DNA from: Thermoflexales bacterium | Lineage (GTDB): Bacteria; Chloroflexota; Anaerolineae; Fen-1058 | Direction: 5' to 3' | Assembly: GCA_016931085.1 (NCBI GenBank) | Contig: JAFGFO010000250.1 | Coordinates: 1-26,100 of the forward strand | Length of the DNA: 26,100 nt | Shown here: in pieces, positions 22,417 to 26,100 of the stretch | How the letters are laid out: every line of letters begins with the position of its first letter | Position numbering within the stretch: position 1 is the first letter of the stretch | Notes under the pieces: generated by a model | The model's database searches: none | What the model was told of the DNA's origin: nothing | Seen by the model: only the letters and a program-made list of their open reading frames with translations | Program-made: the position numbers and the translations under genes

Positions 22417-25082
22417 ACTTGCTCCGGCAGTGGGTAGGCTGCCACGCTGGCCGTGTGGGACCGGGCCTGGGCGCCGCCGGCCCGCAGGCGGTAGCGGATC
22501 AGCCACGACGGCAGCCAGGCCAGGGCGGTCAGGCGCACGTCGACGTCGGCTCGCTTGGGCAGAAACTCTTGGGTCGTCAGATCGTCCAACGCAGCGTCCC
22601 ATTTGTGGGTAATTTCTTCAGTCGTCTCTTGCAGCTCGCTTTGCAACGTACGAATCTCTTTTTCCAGGTCGGCGATTTCCTGTTCGGTCTCCTCGACCTC
22701 TATCTCGGCCTGGCCGGCCAGGCGCTGCTTGCGGGCGATGACGCTGATCGCCCGCGTGTGACTGCGCCGCCCGACAAAGAAATTCAGCACCGACTCGCCG
22801 AGGACGATGGTGCTCTCTTGCTTGCGCGCCCGGTGCTCCGCCTCGATGGCGAACAGGTTTCGCTCGTGCTTGCGCAGCTTGGCTTCCAGTTTCTTGATGC
22901 TCGCCGCGTGCTTGCGCTCCAGGGCGTCCACCTCGGCGTCCCGGCGCTCGCGCGCAGCCTGCTGTACGCGAATCTTGAATTCGCGCTCGGTCTCGTTGGG
23001 GACCTGGACGAGACCCAGCTCGGGGTGAGCGGCCAGCGTCAGGCGGCTGTTGTGGTACAGCCAATCCTGCAAAGCCCTGGCCAGGCTGGCAATCTCGCGG
23101 GCGCTGTCGGCACCGGCCGGCGCGGGGGCGAACAGTGGCTCTTGCTCCAGCCCCGCTCTTTCCGCCTGGCCGCTCAAGTCGCTCAAGTGCATCGGCAGCG
23201 CCTCGGCGGCTTCCCAGCTCGTCCCGCCGGTCACCTCAGGCGCGGGGGCCAGCAGGACATGCTCCACCTGCGTGTTGATCCCCTGCTTGCGGTCGGCGAA
23301 GCGCACGATCGCTCCGCCCACGATGCCGGGGTCATAGGCCAGGCGCACGTCCTCCACAACCAGGGCGCGGCCCACGTCGGCGTTCAGTTGGCGGACGGCT
23401 TCTTGCTGGCTGACGCTTACTGGCGCGTACACCTGCGTCACGCCGGGGTCCAGGGCGGGTGGGACGGGCGAATAGGGTTCCAGGTTAGATGTTTCAGGTT
23501 GCAAGGGCGGCTCCGCACCCTGGGACACGAAAGCTGAAGACTGGGATTCTGCACTTTGAGACCTTAACCCCGAAACCTGAGACTTGGGCTCTGCACCCTG
23601 GGACTCGGAATCTGCCGTTTGCGACCTTAGACCTGTAACCTTAGACCTGGGACCCGCGACTTTCTTCTTCGCTTCCATCAACTGCTGCACCTGGGGCTTG
23701 GTCAGTGGTCCGCGCAGATAGCTGAGGGCGTGGCGCGTTTGAAAAACGAGCGGAAGGTCACGGTGGACATTGTGCATCAGGAACAGGCGGCTGCCCAGGC
23801 GCCCGATCAGGCTCTTGTAATCGACTCGCCCGGCATCGCCGCCGGCCTTGGATATGGCGCCTTGGAGGCCTTGCAGCACGCGCTCCTTGTCTCGCTCGGT
23901 CTGCAGCTTGCCGATAAACCACGTGCCGGCATTGCTCAACCCTTTGTAGTCGATGTCGATCGGGTTCTGGCTCACCAGCACACAGCCCAGGCCGACCGCG
24001 CGGGCCTGCTTGAGCAGCGTCAGCAGCGGGCGCTTGGAGGGCGGCTCGGCCACGGGCGGGAAGAAGCCAAAGATCTCGTCAAAGTAGAGCAGCGCGCGCA
24101 GGCTGGTGGTGCCGGTCTGGCGGCGCATCCAGGTGAGCACGTTTTCCAGCAGCAGGGTGACGAAGAACATGCGCTCGCTGTCCGAAAGGTGTGCCAGGTA
24201 AAAGATGCTGTGACGCGGCTGGCCCGTGCTGGTGTAGAGCAATTTGTCCACGTCCAGCGCGTCGCCCGCCAACCAGCCCTGGAAGGCCGGCGCCGCCACC
24301 AGGTTGTTAAAGGTCATGGCCAACTGGAAGCGCTCCTGCTGCGGGTAAAAGACATCTACGTCAAAGACGCCCATTTGGCGCACGGGTGGGTTCTGGATGG
24401 ACGTGATGAGCCGGGTCAGGTCGACGTCCTGGTCCCGGCGCCAGAAATGCTCCATGATGTTGGACAACAGGATCGCCTCGCGGCTGCGGATAGGGTCGGC
24501 CTCGATCCCCACCATGCCCAGCAGGGCCACCACCGTGCCGCTGATGCGCTCGCGGATCGACTCGGCGTGCCGCTCGAAATCCAGGGCGGGGGCGGCCAGG
24601 CTGCCCAGGATGCTTACTGGCAGCCCGCTGTCGGAGCCGGGGGTGTAGATATTGAAATCGGCCGACTCGCTCAGGGCGCGAATCCGCTCAGGCCCCATCC
24701 CCCACTCCGCCAGGCCGGCTTGCCAGGCTTGGGCGGCTGTTTGAGCATAGTCTTCCAGGGGCTGCCCCGCCCGCCGCGCTTCGTCCGGGTCGATCCAGGG
24801 CTGCAAGTCTTGGGCCTCCAGCTTGGGGAACTGGAGCATCAGGTTGCTGACGTCGCCCTTGGGGTCGATCACGATGGCCGGCAGCTTGTCGAGAGCCGCC
24901 TCTTCCAGCAGGCTCACGCACAGGCCGGTTTTGCCGCTGCCGGTCATGCCGACGCAGACGGCGTGGGTAGTCAAGTCGCGGGCGTCATAGTTGATAGCAG
25001 TCTGGCTGCTTTGGCCGCTGTCGAGGTCGTGTTCGGCGCCCAGGTAAAAAGAGCCTAACAGCTCCGGTGGTAGTTGCATCAT
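22413..25082 (-). CDS. HerA/DUF87-like ATP-binding protein with repeat-derived linker and C-terminal coiled coil
   Basis: An 889-residue FtsK/HerA-superfamily ATPase. Walker A is GMTGSGKTG (K51), with DPKGD close after; Walker B is ALLYFDEIFGF (D335, E336); the sensor strand is VLVSQNPID, and an arginine-finger region reads KLQTERDKERVLQGL. Residues about 474-535 are a low-complexity Ser/Gln linker with a 7-residue period, encoded by a 7-bp DNA repeat. From about 690 the chain is mostly coiled coil, with ELQETTEEITHKWD near the end, then a short basic C-terminal part. ATG 25082 (or the adjacent ATG 25079) follows AGGAGG. It overlaps the ppsR-like gene by 4 bases. HerA-like proteins translocate DNA or act in defence or chromosome handling; no partner nuclease (NurA, SIR2) is present, so the role is unknown. 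Confidence 0.92.
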   Translation of the reverse strand: MMQLPPELLGSFYLGAEHDLDSGQSSQTAINYDARDLTTHAVCVGMTGSGKTGLCVSLLEEAALDKLPAIVIDPKGDVSNLMLQFPKLEAQDLQPWIDPDEARRAGQPLEDYAQTAAQAWQAGLAEWGMGPERIRALSESADFNIYTPGSDSGLPVSILGSLAAPALDFERHAESIRERISGTVVALLGMVGIEADPIRSREAILLSNIMEHFWRRDQDVDLTRLITSIQNPPVRQMGVFDVDVFYPQQERFQLAMTFNNLVAAPAFQGWLAGDALDVDKLLYTSTGQPRHSIFYLAHLSDSERMFFVTLLLENVLTWMRRQTGTTSLRALLYFDEIFGFFPPVAEPPSKRPLLTLLKQARAVGLGCVLVSQNPIDIDYKGLSNAGTWFIGKLQTERDKERVLQGLQGAISKAGGDAGRVDYKSLIGRLGSRLFLMHNVHRDLPLVFQTRHALSYLRGPLTKPQVQQLMEAKKKVAGPRSKVTGLRSQTADSESQGAEPKSQVSGLRSQSAESQSSAFVSQGAEPPLQPETSNLEPYSPVPPALDPGVTQVYAPVSVSQQEAVRQLNADVGRALVVEDVRLAYDPGIVGGAIVRFADRKQGINTQVEHVLLAPAPEVTGGTSWEAAEALPMHLSDLSGQAERAGLEQEPLFAPAPAGADSAREIASLARALQDWLYHNSRLTLAAHPELGLVQVPNETEREFKIRVQQAARERRDAEVDALERKHAASIKKLEAKLRKHERNLFAIEAEHRARKQESTIVLGESVLNFFVGRRSHTRAISVIARKQRLAGQAEIEVEETEQEIADLEKEIRTLQSELQETTEEITHKWDAALDDLTTQEFLPKRADVDVRLTALAWLPSWLIRYRLRAGGAQARSHTASVAAYPLPEQV
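23477..23662. repeat. Degenerate heptamer array inside the HerA-like gene
   Basis: The clearest units, on the plus strand from 23621, are GCGACCT, TAGACCT, GTAACCT, TAGACCT, GGGACCC, GCGACTT; the 7-bp rhythm continues leftward (GAAACCT, GAGACTT, GGGCTCT, GCACCCT, GGGACTC) for about 180 bp with one phase slip. As 7 bp x 3 = 21 bp, the array stays in frame and gives heptapeptide repeats such as GLRSQTA and GLRSQSA. Confidence 0.85.
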
Positions 25083-25148
25083 TGTAGCCTCCTGGTGTTA
25101 TTTTACCTCGTACCGTTCCAAATCACAAATCCCAACTGGGCCTAGATG

Positions 25149-25173
25149 TGCTATAATGATAACCAAGGAGGTG
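25149..25173 (+). promoter_or_regulatory. Extended -10 promoter and strong ribosome site of the nitroreductase gene
   Basis: TGC-TATAAT (25149-25157) is an extended -10 with no good -35. AAGGAGGTG (25165-25173) lies five bases before ATG 25178, so the leader is only about 14 bases. Confidence 0.65.
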
Positions 25174-25177
25174 AGCG

Positions 25178-25687
25178 ATGGAATTTTCGGACTTGATTCA
25201 AAAGCGTTACAGCGTGCGGGCCTACAAGCCCGATCCGGTGGAAGATGACAAGCTGCGCCAGGTGCTCGAAGCAGCGCGGCTGGCGCCGACGGCCTGTAAC
25301 CGGCAGCCTTTCCAGATCGTCGTTATCCACACTGCCGGGCACCAGGCCGAGCTCAAGCGCATCTATAAGGCGGATTGGTTCGTGCAGCCGCCCCTGGTTC
25401 TGTGCGCGTGTGGCCTTCCGATGCAAAATTGGGTCCGGCGGGACGGCAAAAACTATAACGACGTCGACGTGACGATTGTCATGGACCACTTGATCCTGGC
25501 GGCGGCCAACGTGGGATTGGGCACGTGCTGGATCGGCGCTTTTGACCCGGCGGCGGCGCGTGAGATACTGGGGCTGCCGCGTGAGGTGGAGCCGGTCGCC
25601 TTCACGCCGCTGGGCTACCCGGCCGACCAGCCCAAGCCCAAGGAGCGCAAGGCCTTGAGCGAGCTGGTGCGCTACGAACGCTGGTAG
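25178..25687 (+). CDS. Nitroreductase-family FMN-dependent oxidoreductase
   Basis: A 169-residue nitroreductase fold protein, likely an FMN-binding dimer using NAD(P)H. FMN contacts are typical: RYSVRAY (10-16), LAPTACNRQPFQIV (35-48), and the glycine-rich GLGTCWIGAF near 114-123. The C-terminal VAFTPLGYPADQPKPKERK is family-typical. It is at the short end of the family (170-220). Natural substrate cannot be read; members reduce nitro groups, quinones or flavins. It has its own promoter and stands divergent from the HerA-like gene, so it is a single-gene unit. It converges on the phosphoribosyltransferase gene. Confidence 0.93.
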   Translation: MEFSDLIQKRYSVRAYKPDPVEDDKLRQVLEAARLAPTACNRQPFQIVVIHTAGHQAELKRIYKADWFVQPPLVLCACGLPMQNWVRRDGKNYNDVDVTIVMDHLILAAANVGLGTCWIGAFDPAAAREILGLPREVEPVAFTPLGYPADQPKPKERKALSELVRYERW

Positions 25688-25751
25688 CCGGTTCCCCGCC
25701 TCGTGTGGGAGGGGTTAGGGGAGGGGGAAAGGCAACGTTGTAGGCAGACTG

Positions 25752-26100
25752 TCACGGCGTTGGGACGACCGGCATGGCGATCCCCTGCAGGCCGCGCCTG
25801 AGTTCCCAGGGATAAACGATGTAGGCGTCGGTGATGGCGGCGTAATACGTGGGGCCGGCTTGCTTGAACAAGGACTTGCCCGGCTTGTAATGCAGCACGG
25901 CTGTCTCGGCGCGTCCGCCGGCTGCCTCAACCCGGCCGCACACGGCGGTGATGGTGCGCCCGGTGTTCCACAGATCGTCCACGACCAGCACGCGCCGCCT
26001 GTCGAGCAGGGCGTGGTCGGGGAACTGCATGAAGGTTGGCCAGCCCATGCGTTTCTCTTCGAGTTGGGCCTGGAAGCGCACGACGGCTGTCAGCACCTGG
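25752..26100 (-). CDS. Phosphoribosyltransferase, partial (5' end beyond the window)
   Basis: About 115 C-terminal residues of a type I phosphoribosyltransferase. RRRVLVVDDLWNTGRTI is the PRPP-binding motif (two Asp then TGRT); YKPGKSLFKQAGPTYYA and VYPWEL follow, as in xanthine/hypoxanthine-type or orphan PRTases. The frame is open through the right edge; the GTG at 26096 is most likely an internal Val codon, not a start, since the N-terminal half of the fold is missing. The base or role cannot be assigned. Confidence 0.88.
   Translation of the reverse strand, partial: QVLTAVVRFQAQLEEKRMGWPTFMQFPDHALLDRRRVLVVDDLWNTGRTITAVCGRVEAAGGRAETAVLHYKPGKSLFKQAGPTYYAAITDAYIVYPWELRRGLQGIAMPVVPTP

Noticed and set aside
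22417..22602. Start at 22602 for the PEP-synthase regulator
   Set aside because: The added residues are an out-of-frame reading of the upstream ATPase; the family N-terminus begins at 22416 with a ribosome site.
23477..23662. CRISPR array or frameshift in the HerA-like gene
   Set aside because: The unit is 7 bp with no spacers, and the frame stays open on both sides.
22419..25058. Long plus-strand frames (370 and 440 codons) opposite the HerA-like ATPase
   Set aside because: Antisense mirror frames of a GC-rich gene whose own protein has clear Walker motifs.

Overview
The window looks like a piece of chromosome from a Chloroflexota bacterium (Anaerolineae- or Caldilineae-like). This is inferred from gene content and style, not from a marker gene. 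The coding sequence is GC-rich. The secreted proteins carry Pro/Thr linkers and a 'YLPxxL(R/K)' motif that I associate with this phylum. A riboflavin-type ABC transporter sits under an FMN riboswitch, and several signalling genes are NarL-type. There are no phage, transposase, CRISPR or rRNA genes.

Layout. 160-2985: an AAA+ ATPase (+) faces a cyclic-nucleotide-domain encapsulin shell protein (-), a family 2B (EshA/SrpI-like) nanocompartment protein with no recognisable cargo gene beside it. 2986-3236 is repeat-bearing spacer. 3237-8300: two secreted right-handed beta-helix proteins in a tight minus-strand pair. 8456-8710: a small Cys/His protein (+). 8752-10935: a secreted clan GH-A-like glycosidase with a BACON-like domain and a PT linker (-). 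11062-11222: tRNA-His and tRNA-Arg (-) with a good promoter. 11344-13961: a solute-binding lipoprotein overlapping a GAF histidine kinase (+), ended by a strong terminator. 14024-17059 (-): consensus promoter, FMN riboswitch, attenuator, then permease, binding protein and ATPase of a riboflavin/flavin-precursor ABC importer. 17173-21532 (-): a signalling cluster of a complete NarL-type regulator, a receiver-only regulator, a soluble histidine kinase, an RsbW-like ATPase and a membrane NarL-type histidine kinase. 21601-25082 (-): a PEP synthase/PPDK regulatory kinase-phosphorylase overlapping a large HerA/DUF87-like ATPase. 25178-25687: a nitroreductase (+). 25752 to the right edge: a partial phosphoribosyltransferase (-).

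Two themes cut across the genes. First, the window is sprinkled with short repeats of 7-bp period, similar to the STRR heptamers described in cyanobacteria. Some lie inside genes: they encode a heptapeptide-periodic linker in the HerA-like ATPase, sit at the point where the receiver-only regulator loses its output domain, and lie in the N-terminal extension of the riboflavin permease. Second, there are long perfect hairpins (14-17 bp arms) at gene borders; most lack a U-tract and look like dispersed palindromic elements rather than terminators.

The most notable items are the orphan family 2B encapsulin facing an AAA+ ATPase, the riboswitch-controlled flavin importer, the lipoprotein-kinase pair expressed from an apparently leaderless promoter, and the heptamer repeats that appear to remodel proteins. 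All assignments come from reading the sequence; no database search was run.
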